A stretch of DNA of 59,833 nt from Neelides folsomi. Its lineage: Eukaryota; Arthropoda; Collembola; Neelipleona; Neelidae. A model generated the notes under the pieces. That model was not told where the DNA came from. It ran no database searches and worked only from the letters and a program-made list of their open reading frames with translations. A program made the position numbers and the translations under genes. The stretch lies in assembly GCA_034687125.1 (NCBI GenBank), contig JAQGBZ010000371.1:1-59833 (forward strand), in the 5' to 3' direction. Below, one piece after another: positions 13,198 to 25,600 of the stretch (positions are counted from its first letter, which is position 1; every line of letters begins with the position of its first letter).

Positions 13198-13203
13198 AAT
13201 AAA
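13198..13203 (+). promoter_or_regulatory. Likely poly(A) signal of the Rab32-like gene
   Basis: AATAAA lies 37 bases after the stop codon. The assignment is by hexamer and position only. Confidence 0.5.
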
Positions 13204-16200
13204 AATAACTATTGCAATAATTAAATAAGATAATTAGCTATGAAAGATAGTTTAGATCGCAAAAAAACAGCCTCTATTTACGTAAATTCATTCAAAAGTA
13301 CTTAATAATCTTGTCCATATAAGGACTGCTATATGGACTGGACTAGCTCTTTATAAAAATTGTAATCTTCATACTTTATTTTAATATTGTTTATAGTTTG
13401 CAGTTAAATGAGCAAACACAAGATTTGTTTATTTGTTTTAAATATTTATAATTGATATAAATATTTAAAACAAATAGTGTCAGTCCTTATTCCTAATTCA
13501 TAGGGGTTTCAACTGGTGCTTTTCTGAAAATATTTCGTGTTATTGTGATTTCTAACCATATACAATAAATATTACATTCCTTAAATATATATACCATCCC
13601 TACATAGCTACAGGTTCATAGTAAAGTGGCATATACATTAATTTCTAGCACTTTTGTATTTTGAACCTATACTGTTGTTACATAACAGTGTCAAGATTTA
13701 TTGTAATTGTTACATTAAAATCAAAACACGTTGAATTTCTTTTTCAAGCTTTTAATCCTGATTGTTTAACATTTGTGTAATTTATATTTAAATACTTATA
13801 ATCATATGTTATATTATATTTTATATATTACTATTTTCTTTTTGAGTGGAAAAAATTTGGTTTATTTAGGTATTCGTTATTTCCATTTTAAGCAAACAAA
13901 TATACATCACCGAAATTTTCAAAAATGATTTCAGTGTTTTCATAATTTGGGTGATATTTGTAAAATGAAAAAAGCATTTTGTAAATGTTTTTATAAATCA
14001 TGTGATTTTTTATCCGAAATTAAAACTATGCGCATTTAATATAACTTGCAAGTACCATCACCGTTGTACTTTCTAAAAGTGCTAAAACAAAATTTGTTTT
14101 ATGTATGTTACAAATAAATGCATGAGCTTAAAGCTGTAAACATTAATAACAATTTTGCAAGTAAATATGTAAGTACATAATACATATGTAGGTGTGTCGT
14201 TATTTTTGATAAAAATGTACCTTTAATGCCTTAAAAGCTTCAATTTAAATGTGTCAATCGATCCAATTTTCAAAATGAAACCTCTGAAACAAATAATGTA
14301 CAAAGTTCGAATCATTCTTTGTAATTTTGAAACATTCCTTCCAAATATTAAATGTTATTATATTCGCTGAAGCAATGAATAAATAAATAAGAACTCGGTC
14401 TAGACTTTGTCCATCAATGTCATCAATTTGTATATAAATACGTACATAGTGGTTAAAACATCAAAAATAAACCAGGCGTGTCACTTAAGATTTGAGATAT
14501 ATATGAGGGGGATTGTACTTTGGATTGAATAAGTTGGAGACCAAAAGCTCACAAAGGCCATGGTTGTAAACATCATAATCTGCCAACTTCGTCCTTATTT
14601 ATATCATATAAATATCATAATTGTACTTTAATATACAAATAAACATTTATATGTACGAAATAAAATTTGGGAGGTTCATAGCATCATAACTCATAACTCA
14701 TAAAGCGAGTCGATAGAGTATATGGTATATTACAATAGTATTTATATCAGTAGATATTATATGTAAAGTACAGATACATATTTACACTTATAAGACGTAA
14801 AAGCTTTATAAGAAATAAGAATGATGGAGATTAATAAGTTATTCATCATTTCATTTTACACATGTCAAAAAATTTACCAATGAAGCTAATGATATATAGA
14901 TATCCTATAAAAGTTATTGCCCTTACCACTTTCTAATAGTTAATATTTTATACCGTGTACTCGTAATCTTGAAAACCTATTTACTTTAACGTTGTGACAT
15001 AAATCTGTGATTTTAAGCTAATATACGTGAAGAAGCCTTCATATAAATTATGATATGTTACATATTTGAGATCACACTTATTGTTGAACCATAAGTAAGT
15101 ACGAGTCTGTTATGTTCTACTAGTAAATAGTAATACTTTTTTGCACTTTTATATGTTTCTATTTGTAGGAATGAATCACTATGAAAGGTATCGTTTATTT
15201 GCAATATATAGTACTTACCTACAAAAATCTTAAAACTTTTTACGAAATGCGATACTTTAACAAATCCTCAAGGGTTTCATTGAAATTTTCTATCATGGAT
15301 ATCTTTTGTATTACATGTATTATTGTACATGTAATATTACATAATATACATTTATTGCATTACATATTTAGTATCTCAAATATGACGGCAAATAGTGGAA
15401 TTATAGATGATTCACGATCACATTTTTACTCGACCAGTTTTGCGTTCAGCAAAAATTGTTAATGAAAGAGTCAAAATTATCAATTTTGTAAATACTCTAA
15501 TTGATAAAATGATAAGTACAGAAATTCCTATTAAATTCTCTCCATTGTCAGTAGATTATAGGAAGGTTGTCATTAATCTCAAATGACAGGTTCCTTTGCA
15601 TCACCTTCAATCCTCTTTCCTATCTACCTCTATGTTATCTATTTAAATCAAAATCCGGCTAAAATTTATTTCATAATTTTCATCTTATTCCTTCCAAAAA
15701 TTTGTAAATAGAAGTAAATAACAAAATAATAAATTATACACACACTCGTTATGTACATCATGTCCATGTCTATTAAATACACAAAAATATAAGCATGTAG
15801 AAGAGCTGGATTACATGTATGTATAGTATTTATATCATTGTCATTACTTTGGATTATGTTTTAAATATTTAACATCCTTAAATGTTTATTAATTCAAGAC
15901 TAAGAATTCATCAGCCCCAACATCAATTCCTCATGTTTCAAAGAAGTGATATCAAAGTTAGACGTTATTGATAGGGGTCATAGTGGCCCAACGAGGCGTT
16001 GTAAAGCAGTGTTTGTTGGGCCGTCGTAGTTCAGCGTTGTCTGATGGATGTGGAGAAGACAGTACTCCCTTGTTATGTATACAATTGCATGGAGAGATCT
16101 ACAGTCTTTGACGGCAGAATCCAACATTGGGATGTAAAGGGAAAACAAATGAAATTCATTTGGGTGAGGTGAGCAAAAGAGGTCTGGAACGTGTGTGTTG

Positions 16201-17088
16201 TTGGTGCCAAGTGCAACTGCCGTAAAGAAAAACTCCACAACACTCAATTTATTTCCAGAACTGATGTCAATATTAACCTAACTAAAGGTAATTCATTCTT
16301 ACTCCAATCCCGATAATTTAAGGAAGTCTCAAACTCCAATATATTTATCTCTTTGCTAACCCAGTTTGAAACTCGATTCAGGAAACTTGAATCCCAATCA
16401 ATTGAAATTCGGTATTTTGTCTTTGACATTTCATTTAGGTGATCAATATTTGATTAATCTTCTCAATAACTAGTTTAAGTACTGGTTGATTCTCTCCTTA
16501 TGCATAATGAGAAAGAAGAAGGAAAAACCCAAAGTGTATTTCTATATTTAATTAATTAACTACATGCCCATTTCGATTCGCGAGTATTTATTGACTTAAT
16601 AGACAATTTAAGTCAAGATATTGGGAATTAAACATAGTACACGGTACATTGATTAGTTTTTACCTTTTGAAATTGATAGTGGTATGACTTACCTACTATA
16701 AATGAGTCATCCGTCAATTTGAACTTCGATGTGCGAAATTAATAGATCTTGTTGAGTTCACTTGAGTTCATCACAGTTAAATTTAAGTCTTAACTTATGT
16801 AAATCTTACCCATTTAACGAGTTAAACTTGGATTTTGCATTCATTTATTTTGTTATTTATAAAAAGTTAATTCTTGAAGTTAACATTCTTGACATGGAAA
16901 TTATCCCTTCAGGGCGAGAGAAGTGGAATGAAAACCAGACTTGGAGGAGCAAGAGGATAAGTTGACGTTGACATCATTAGCAAATCCGCAACTTTGCTCT
17001 CCACTGATCGGCTGATTACCTACTTTATTTTAATTACTCCTTTGTGCCATTTCTTCAAGTGATTTTCCACCAACTCGAACCTTCAAAA
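13204..17088. other. Intergenic DNA between the Rab32 and CIN85 genes
   Basis: This is AT-rich with nothing I can call confidently. It holds the hairpin at 13430-13476 and a GC-richer stretch at 15970-16430, where two overlapping minus-strand frames are open (89 and 61 codons) with no recognisable domain and no frame-consistent splice between them. A 10-bp inverted repeat (ATTACATGTA/TACATGTAAT) lies near 15311-15336. The final roughly 50 bases before 17089 are probably the 5'-UTR of the CIN85-like gene. Confidence 0.45.
13430..13476 (+). repeat. Perfect hairpin: 21-bp stem, 5-nt loop
   Basis: Bases 13430-13450 are the exact reverse complement of 13456-13476, with ATTGA between. The stem is very AT-rich and lies about 270 bases past the Rab stop codon. 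It is too short to call a microRNA precursor; it may be a foldback remnant or simply structured AT-rich DNA. Confidence 0.8.
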
Positions 17089-20000
17089 ATGGGTGAGCAC
17101 ATCGGAATCATTATAGGCAATTATTTAATTTTATCTAAAATCGTAATATTATTTTAATCAATTGGATGATATTTTTGACTAATTCGTTTGTATTTGTAGA
17201 GGTAAGAGTGGAATACGACTACGAAGCTCAAGAAAGCGACGAATTAACAATTAAAAAAGGCGACATTATAACCAATGTCGTTCAAAAGTTAGACGGGTGG
17301 TGGGAAGGCGTTTTCAAAGGGAAAAAAGGAATGTTTCCTGATAATTTCGTAAAGATTGTTAATCCAGACAAACCTACAATTGAAACCAAAGTGGAATCTG
17401 CTTCCAATGGCGGTGTCACTTTAAGGGGTCCACATTCCAATCCAAGGTAAATTACTTATTTACATAATACTTGACATTCAATTAGTTTACAATATGCAAT
17501 ACAAAGTAACGATTCACAAAATTCTACAATTATACGCTACATTATAATATTAAACGAGGTGACTTTTTACTTTTCTGTTAAAAAATTAAGTAATACTTGT
17601 ATTATATTTTCTAGGAGGCTAAAAGCGTTATTTTCTTATACTCCGGAACAAGAGGACGAATTACGATTAGACATAGGAGACCTTATAGAATACATTACAG
17701 AAGTGGAGGAAGGTTGGTGGAAAGGAAAATTGAAGGGTCGAACTGGCATTTTCCCTTCAAATTTTGTCACTGATTTTGACATTACAATTACAAATGGGGA
17801 TAAAGATGAAAGTTCAAAAGTTATCGATAATGCCCCAAGTGAGAAACCTCGAACTCCTCTCAAACGTAAAATATAAAATTACATTAAATACAATATTCCT
17901 TTTCCTTATATCGTAAATTTTACTATTAATATCACATTTCACAATTTTATAATTTTCAAACTTTCGATGCACACATGCACAGTTTACATAATAATTTTTG
18001 TATAATTTCTAGCTCCTGCCGTTCCAGATATTGTACCAGCAGAGAACACCAAGAAAGAAGAAATCCAAGATGAAGAACCACCCAAACTTCCTCCAAAACC
18101 TGGTACTTTATCAAATCATGAATTTAAGATAATGAATTATGATAAATATAAAACCAAACTATTTTTTCATCAATCTTATGCAACTTTATTTTTTGTAGTT
18201 AATTTTGATCCTATTTATTTCAACATATATTTATTTTCATGTGATGATTTACAAGAGCACATTGATATGGATCGTTTTGTAAATTTTCTATCACTCATTG
18301 TTTACTTGCAACTTTTAAGTTTCGACTAATTAAGTCTTATTATTCTTATCCTTTTGCAAAATATAGAATAGAAATAGGAAATTAGTCATCATTGTGTATA
18401 CTATAGTGTTTAACGAGGGGTTTAGAATTTCTTCCTATCACAATCTCTTTCCGGCAATGAATCTTTTATCATTATCCTCTTGTTTTATGACTTCTTATGC
18501 GAGAATATGGTAGTCAGAATAGCACATTACTGAGATTGGGAGAATAATGAGTCAAATGTCCAAAACTTCTATTTTTACATTCAGATAAGAATGAAAATTT
18601 AGCATTGTTTGTGAAAGTTCCTTTTTAATGATCTTCTACTCAAAAAAATTAGTCTTTATTTATTACCTTCAGTCAGTTTATGGTGCAAGTAATGCCTCAT
18701 ATGGTAATTGACCGGTCATGCTAATCAATTACTCATTATGCCATAAAATGCATTATTGTGAGAGTTGCCCAAATATTAGAAATGATCTTTGTATTACTCA
18801 CGTTTAAAAATAATTGACCGTAAATAAGTAATTAGCATTATCGTCTGCACTAATTATGAATTGTTGCATCATTCTTTAGACTTATATGCATGCATTTTGT
18901 CAACATTCCATTAAATTAATAAGGATTTAAATAACACAACTTAAAAGAATAATATAAATATTCTTTTAAGCAATGGTATTTTGTAATATCAGATAAAAAC
19001 TTTATCTAATTGTCTCAAATGCTAGCAATTTATTATAGTGCCTATTTACTTGATTGATTCTAACTCCTTAGCGTTAGGATGGCATTAAGATAAGAAAAGA
19101 GTGTGAGGAATGTAAATTGTATTGGTTTCTCTTTTATTTTTAGTTCGTGAATACGCCCGTTGTTTCTACCCGTACAAAGCTCTGAATGAGGATGAACTTG
19201 AACTAAAAGAGGGGGATATTGTGGCCATCATATCCAAAAATTGTGAAGATGAAGGATGGTGGCGAGGAGAACATGTAAAACAAAGAGGCGTCTCTGGACT
19301 CTTTCCTGATAATTTTGTCAAGATCATTCCACCTGATGCATTCCTTTCACCCACCACCGAAACCGCCCCGACACTTCCTTCACCAACCAAATTGTCAGCT
19401 CAGGGACGAAGTATTAACGGTACGTAAATTAATCTCTTTTCACAAAAATATTTATTCTGCATTATACTATAGTACTGCATAATATTTGTATTTCATACTT
19501 ATGGATGTACCAATACAAGTTGCATGTATAATATTTAGTATGTCAATACATAATATTTATTTATATGTATTACATAGTACGAAATTCATACTAGTAATAA
19601 GAAAATTCATCCTTTTGCTAAATGTATTTTGGATTACGAACCTCTAATATTAAATAACATCTCTGTGGATGTCGTTTAAATTGGGATATTTATTTTTACA
19701 CGCGGGTATTAATGACTTCTTAACTTTTGCAGCGAGGAAGGAAAGTGCTGGCACGACGCGACCTTTGAAAAAAGAAACGGCCGACGATACGGATGAACAT
19801 GGAGGGTCCAAAATGATCGATAAAGAAGTGAAAACTCCTTTGAAGGATCCGAGCTCAAAGACTGGGAAGAGCTTTACTCCAGATCCTTCAATCCCAGCCG
19901 TTGTGAGTCCCGTGAGTGGAAGTCCATTTGGATCTTCCGCCTTCACTTCCACTCCTATTCCATCCAAAGACAAGCCTAAGAGGAACGGAGAGGATGAAAG

Positions 20001-21370
20001 CATTGCTGTGGAGGATGAGCAAGAATTCAATTCCGTGGAACGCAGCGAGAACCTCATACACCTTACTGCTAATCGTGTAAGTTGAGCCTTCTCATTAAGT
20101 TCTCTATGTAAGGGATGTCTTGAATTGTCAATTAAAGCGTTAACCAGTTGATGGCACATCTACTATCCAAATAATAAAAAACATGAATTGTTATGTTATA
20201 ATCAACCCAGCCGACTTCATTGTGATAATGGGGTACTTGGATGGACAAAAAAGGATTTTAAGGAGCCGAAAGTAGTTCAATTAAGAGACAACGTGATTAA
20301 TGATGACTATTTGTATAGCAGAGCTTAACTTATAATGAAAATAGGCGAGGAGGAAAAATGAGTAAAATCCGGTTTTTTAATAGGCCAAGGCTCCAAAGAG
20401 ACGTCCACCTTCGACCGTCATTAAGACCGATGTAAGTTCATATTTCATTTTTTATACTTTCGTTAGTTTTGAAACTAATGCAGAACTTTGTTTATAAAAA
20501 GTAAAATCCTCTCATTAAAACGTGTGGGTATTTATGATCTCCGGTGCAGTGGAATAGTGGTGGAAAGATCCATGAGAAAACTAAACTGATTTTTGTTGGG
20601 TCTTTCATTCTAATTAATAGGACGGAGTTCCAAATGGGTCATCGCATTCTCCAGAGCCTTCATTGTCTAATGAAACCGCGATTTCACCAGAAGGTCGTGG
20701 AATGAGCCCAATGAGCAATCATGCATCCCTAAACAGCAATAATAGTTTTTCGAGTCTTTCTGGGATTTCTGGGTCCACTGCAGTGGTCCAAGATTCTCTC
20801 AACAACTCACTCCAGAGCAATACAAGTGGAGATGGGAAAAAGGGTCAAAAGAAAGTTGTGATGCCTTGGATGGCCGAGCTCAAGCAGAAGCAAGATAAGA
20901 AGAAAGAAGCCACAAGTCCTGTTGGTGTTCCTCCGCCATCGCCTGTACAGCCACAACAACCACCAGCTCCACAAGAGAAGAAAGAACCAATGGTGATTCC
21001 GCAAGCAATGAACAGGGCACCACCACTTCCGGCCAAACCTACCATGACGGAGAATAATATTCCAAACAAGCCGTCTCCTGTTCAACCCGGTACTCAACCA
21101 AGGTCAAATGCATTAATAGGAGGGAATAAAGTGGTTAGTGGTGGGTTAGGAGGGAAAAAGAGCCCGTCACTTCCCAACAGCTATTCCGCTCCACCAGGAG
21201 GAAAATCGGTCGTGGACGGAACTCCTGAGGGACCCATTATCAAGCAACAATATGTTCCCTACGAAGAGTTTGCCAAACTACGAGACACGGTCTCGTTGCT
21301 CGAGAGTGAATTGGATTTGTTAAAGAAACAAATGAGATTGCTCCTCGACAGGGAAGGGCATATTGTCTAA
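17089..21370 (+). CDS. cindr: CIN85/CD2AP (Cindr) adaptor: three SH3 domains, capping-protein motif, coiled coil (8 exons, 669 aa)
   Basis: This scaffold family links receptor endocytosis, Cbl ubiquitin ligases and actin capping at the cell cortex. Exons: 17089-17092, 17200-17446, 17615-17865, 18013-18102, 19144-19419, 19733-20076, 20384-20431, 20621-21370; every junction is GT-AG and in phase. Exon 1 codes only for Met plus one base, and the ATG is followed by a strong GTGAGC donor. SH3-A spans about residues 2-55, SH3-B 84-138 and SH3-C 198-260; each has ALYDY-like, GWW and FPxNFV motifs. Proline-rich linkers follow (PPKLPPKP near 190; PPPSPVQPQQPPAP and APPLPAKP at 524-560). LIHLTANR (397-404) then AKAPKRRPP (405-413) matches the capping-protein-interaction motif. 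A leucine-rich coiled coil (about 634-663) ends the protein. The length is close to human SH3KBP1 (about 665 aa). The symbol is by family; one-to-one orthology was not tested. Confidence 0.95.
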
Positions 21371-21680
21371 TTTACTTCATTTTGCTCTAATCCCTCCGAC
21401 TCTGCCAATCTCGTTGACCAAATTCCTCTCAATGGGTTGTTCCCTATCACTCCTTTTAAATTGGCGGACATCGCTCGAGAAAAGTTCCAAATCACTTTTA
21501 ATTCCATTTGCTATTTTCTATTATTTCTACATGATCCACATTTTAAACATTTCACTGTAATAGTACTTAAATGTCCTTTTGGCCGCAATGCTTATTTTAT
21601 TTGTTTCAATTTAATGAATGTGCTTTTTAGCATATTGCTTCCATTGGACGATTATTTATTATACATTTTAAGTATTTATT

Positions 21681-22616
21681 TGGGAGCATAAAATGTTAGC
21701 GTAATACATAATAGGGTAAATATAAATTGTCTAGGCGTAATATTAATATGGCTTAAGTAAATAATGGCGTAATGTTAATATAGCTTAAGTATTTAATAGC
21801 TTAATATTAATATAGCGTAAGTATTTAATAGCTTAATGTTAATATAGGTTATGTATTTAATAGCTTTGAACTTTAATGACGTAAATATTTTATAGTTTAA
21901 TATTAAAGCAACGTAAGTTTTAGATTAACGTTATATATTGCATTTTAAGAAGGTAAACTTTGTCTTTGTATTGTATCTTATCTAAATATTAAACATTGAA
22001 TGTAAGCTTTTCTTTATAAATTTAAAGTCTCTTTTAAACCAATGTATTTATTCATGAAAACATGAATGAAACATGATAAGTTATATAAGAATAAACAAAG
22101 AAATTGCCTCTAATTCCCATAATATTAATTTATTATTTATATAACTGATATTTCTTGACCATGAAAAGGTTGAGGTCAAGAACTTCATAAATATATGAAG
22201 GGGAAATCAATTAGTTCACGAAGGATATCTTTATAGTAAAGATTACAATTACAAAGACACAATTCATAAGCATTGCATTCAATCCAATAGTTCGTGTTTA
22301 GCAAGATGTAAATCATCTAAAATCTCGGAAAATATTGCTGAAAATGAAGTTTTACTTTTATCATCATTATTCATTTGAATGTGAATTTTACGCTATAAAA
22401 TATTTACGCTATTAAAGTTCAAAGCTATTAAATACTTACGCCATTATAATACTACGCCATTTAATACATAAGCTATATTAATATTAAGCTATTAAATACT
22501 TAAGCTATATTAACATTACGCCATTATTTACTTAAGCCATATTAATATTACGCCTAGACAATTACGCCATTTTGTATTTACCCTATTATGTATTACGCTA
22601 GCATTTTAGACTCCCG
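21681..22616. mobile_element. Foldback / long-TIR element with tandem-repeat arms
   Basis: The left arm (about 21681-21895) and right arm (about 22393-22616) are inverted copies of each other, beginning GGGAG and ending CTCCC, around a roughly 500-base AT-rich spacer. Within each arm a roughly 32-base unit containing GCTTAAGTATTTAATA and TTAATATAG repeats in tandem with variation, alternating GCGTAA and GCTTAA. The flanks carry a possible 6-bp target duplication, TTTATT (21675-21680 and 22617-22622). There is no coding capacity. This structure fits a non-autonomous foldback transposon. It starts about 310 bases after the CIN85 stop codon, so it may lie inside or next to that gene's 3'-UTR. 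The spacer also has a 9-bp inverted repeat (TTCTTGACC/GGTCAAGAA) near 22151-22182. Confidence 0.75.
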
Positions 22617-25600
22617 TTTATTGGCTAGGTCAATAATAACATTTACATCCTGAAAAGTATATAAATTTTAAATAATAATTTAAATAAATAATAGTGATTA
22701 AATAGTAATTTATAGTTTATACTATAATATATGATGAGGTGGTTCATGAGTATATTTTGCTCTTTATTTTACGGTTTATTTTAGTAATCAACAGAAGCAA
22801 CGATACAAAGACTCATTTCCCGATGATAAAGGAGTGAAAGAGATTTAAAGTAATGTATTTAATTGAAATTATAATATCAAATATTATAAATGTCTTGTAT
22901 ATTTTAGATTTGCTTAAGTGTTAAATGATATTTAATTGCTAATTTTGCATTATGAAGTAAAAATAAACTTGATTTAATGGCGTTATTAAATAACAAAGTG
23001 CTTCGTATATAATGAAATAACAATGAATGCATTCCTCTTAAGGTGATTAATAAGTTGAATAATTTATATTTAATGTATAATTCAGCCATCATGCGTATTA
23101 ATAACTATATTTGTACAATATTGGTATTTTTACTTATCTGACAAAGTTCTTAAAGAACATTAAAACTACAATTTTTACTTGTATAATGAATTTTTATAAG
23201 ATTTTTAAGTATGGCAAACAAGTTGGTTTACGTATTTGGATATGACGAGCACTGATGATATTTTCTTAAATAAGCTTCAAACAATCCAACAAACAAAGAG
23301 AAATTTTAAAAAGAAATGTATCAAAACTTTTTCGTCTCTTAAAGCTCTCTTTTTTATATTTTTGAAAGGTTGAAAAGTTCGTATAAAATAAGGCTTTCAT
23401 TTTGTGGTAATATTAAAAGTAAGTAAATTGGTAAAAGTTTGATTTAATGCTCTGAGCTTCATGCAATTTTCACCCAAGACAAAAGTGACGGTCTTTTATA
23501 AAAGCTTATCTTTTTCTTGAGACTTTTGGTAATTTGAACTTGTGAAGAAGATGAGAGTTGAGATTATTTTCAAGTTCTCTATTCAGATATGTCGGACTAT
23601 AATTCTCTCACCGCCCACACGATTTCGTGAGGAATCCTTCTGGAACTACTTTGTTTATTGAAGCTTTCCTCTTCTTCCTCGCGAATTTCCACGTTTCTCC
23701 CTCTCCTTCTTTAGCCATATCATATGCAAAGTTTTCTATTCAAATTAGGAGACAAAGAAGAACGACATTACGAACACGTATTGTCAATAAAAGTTAAAAC
23801 TTTATTCTCAGTATGCCATTTACGTTTGATCTTCCACGTTGGATTTGAAGGCTTACATTCATAACAATAATTTACATGAAAGGAGAAGGTGTTTTATTGG
23901 CAAACTATTTTAATTGGGAAAAATAGGAAAATGGACTCACCTGCAATTACTTTATAAGTTGTACGCAAAGATAAATAATGAATATTATTTATTTATCTAC
24001 TTACATTTATGTAGTTAGAATAAAAGTTGTCACAATTATTCCCTTGTTAGAAGATAAGTTATGAATTTATGAAGTTGAAAAATGTAAAAAAACTTTTGCT
24101 CACATTCAGACACCTTCGTAAAACCTTTTGTATTTAACAGGGTTCAGGATCAGAAATTTAAAATATGGCGTGTTTGAAAATGTTTATAATTTTGTAACTT
24201 GCTCGATACAATGTGTGAAATAAGTGGTACATATCATATATGGACATTTGAAGATGAACACATTCATGAGTAATTGTGGAAAATGACAGTAATCGCTTGT
24301 ACCTTAATTTAATATCTATTAGCTTATATATCTACATATCTTTATACATTTACTATATCTACCTAAATATCTGTATGTAATATGTCCGTATAGTTCAATG
24401 CTTATGGATGTATGCTCACTCAATTAAATAAGTCCTCGAATTAAATTTTACCATCATCGAACCATACACATACATAACATTGCATACAGAATTTGTGACA
24501 TATTTTATTTTCTCTCTTTTTATTATCATACCTTCTGTAAATGTAATTGTGGAACTAATTAGGTTTCAAATGGAAGGTATCGGTCCTTTGATAGACATCC
24601 ATAATGAGTAGTTCATTATCTCTTTAAGCCATTTTCATCATTCTGAGAATGGGTCTATTCATTCATTTGCTTGGCCAACGGAGTGAAAGAATGTGTGTTT
24701 TTGTAATGCATAATTCCGATCCGATCATATTTGGCCACACGTACAGTAGCTTTGTCGCGCCTCTGTGGAGTTTAATTAAGAATTTGTAAAGGAGCTGCGA
24801 TTCACAACGGCTACTTCATGGGATCATTATGAAACTTATCCAAAACGAGCAAATGAAGTTATCTGAAACAATATTAAGATTATTTAAACATTTAAATCCA
24901 ATAATGACGACACTTTCAGAAACCTTTGAAATCAAATGCGTCATGGACTTTGTAATAATTAAACCTTTAAATATTTATCTACCTTTGCTTTTATACACCT
25001 TCAATTTATAATAGGTAAATATACTCTAGTTGTGTATAATATTAAGGAATAGGTTTATCTACTTAATTACATTATACAAATCCTGAAGAGAAAGATGTAT
25101 GTTTCTATTCATAATTTACAATGATTCTTATACAATATTATATATTTGTACTTAATAAACATTTATATTATATTATATGTATATTATATACAATTTTAGA
25201 ACTTAATGAGTTTAGCAATGAGGAAGAAATGAATAATAAATCTGGAACTATTATACTTATTTAGCACGCATCAATTGATCTTTTATTACAAGCATATTAT
25301 AATCTACAAGTTGAAATATATACATGTAAGGATGTTCACAGATAAGTCATATTCGCAGACAGACATATTCACACAATCATCCCTTTTTAATACTCATTTT
25401 ATGTATTTTTATTTTATGTATTATATTACTATACTTACGTATCATTTAATATTAGAAAAACCAAGAGCTAAGATCAGATAATTTATTAAATAATCAAGGT
25501 GAAATGGAATCTCTTTTTGTTCCAACGCCAAATTTTTCTTTGATTCTCTTCCAATGTTCAAGTAGAGGAGTATTGGACTTAAAAATACATAATACCTTGA

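Noticed and set aside
20807..21097. Two minus-strand open frames of 74-96 codons, one Trp-rich and one Gly/Cys-rich
   Set aside because: They are antisense shadows of the Pro/Lys-rich last exon of the CIN85-like gene.
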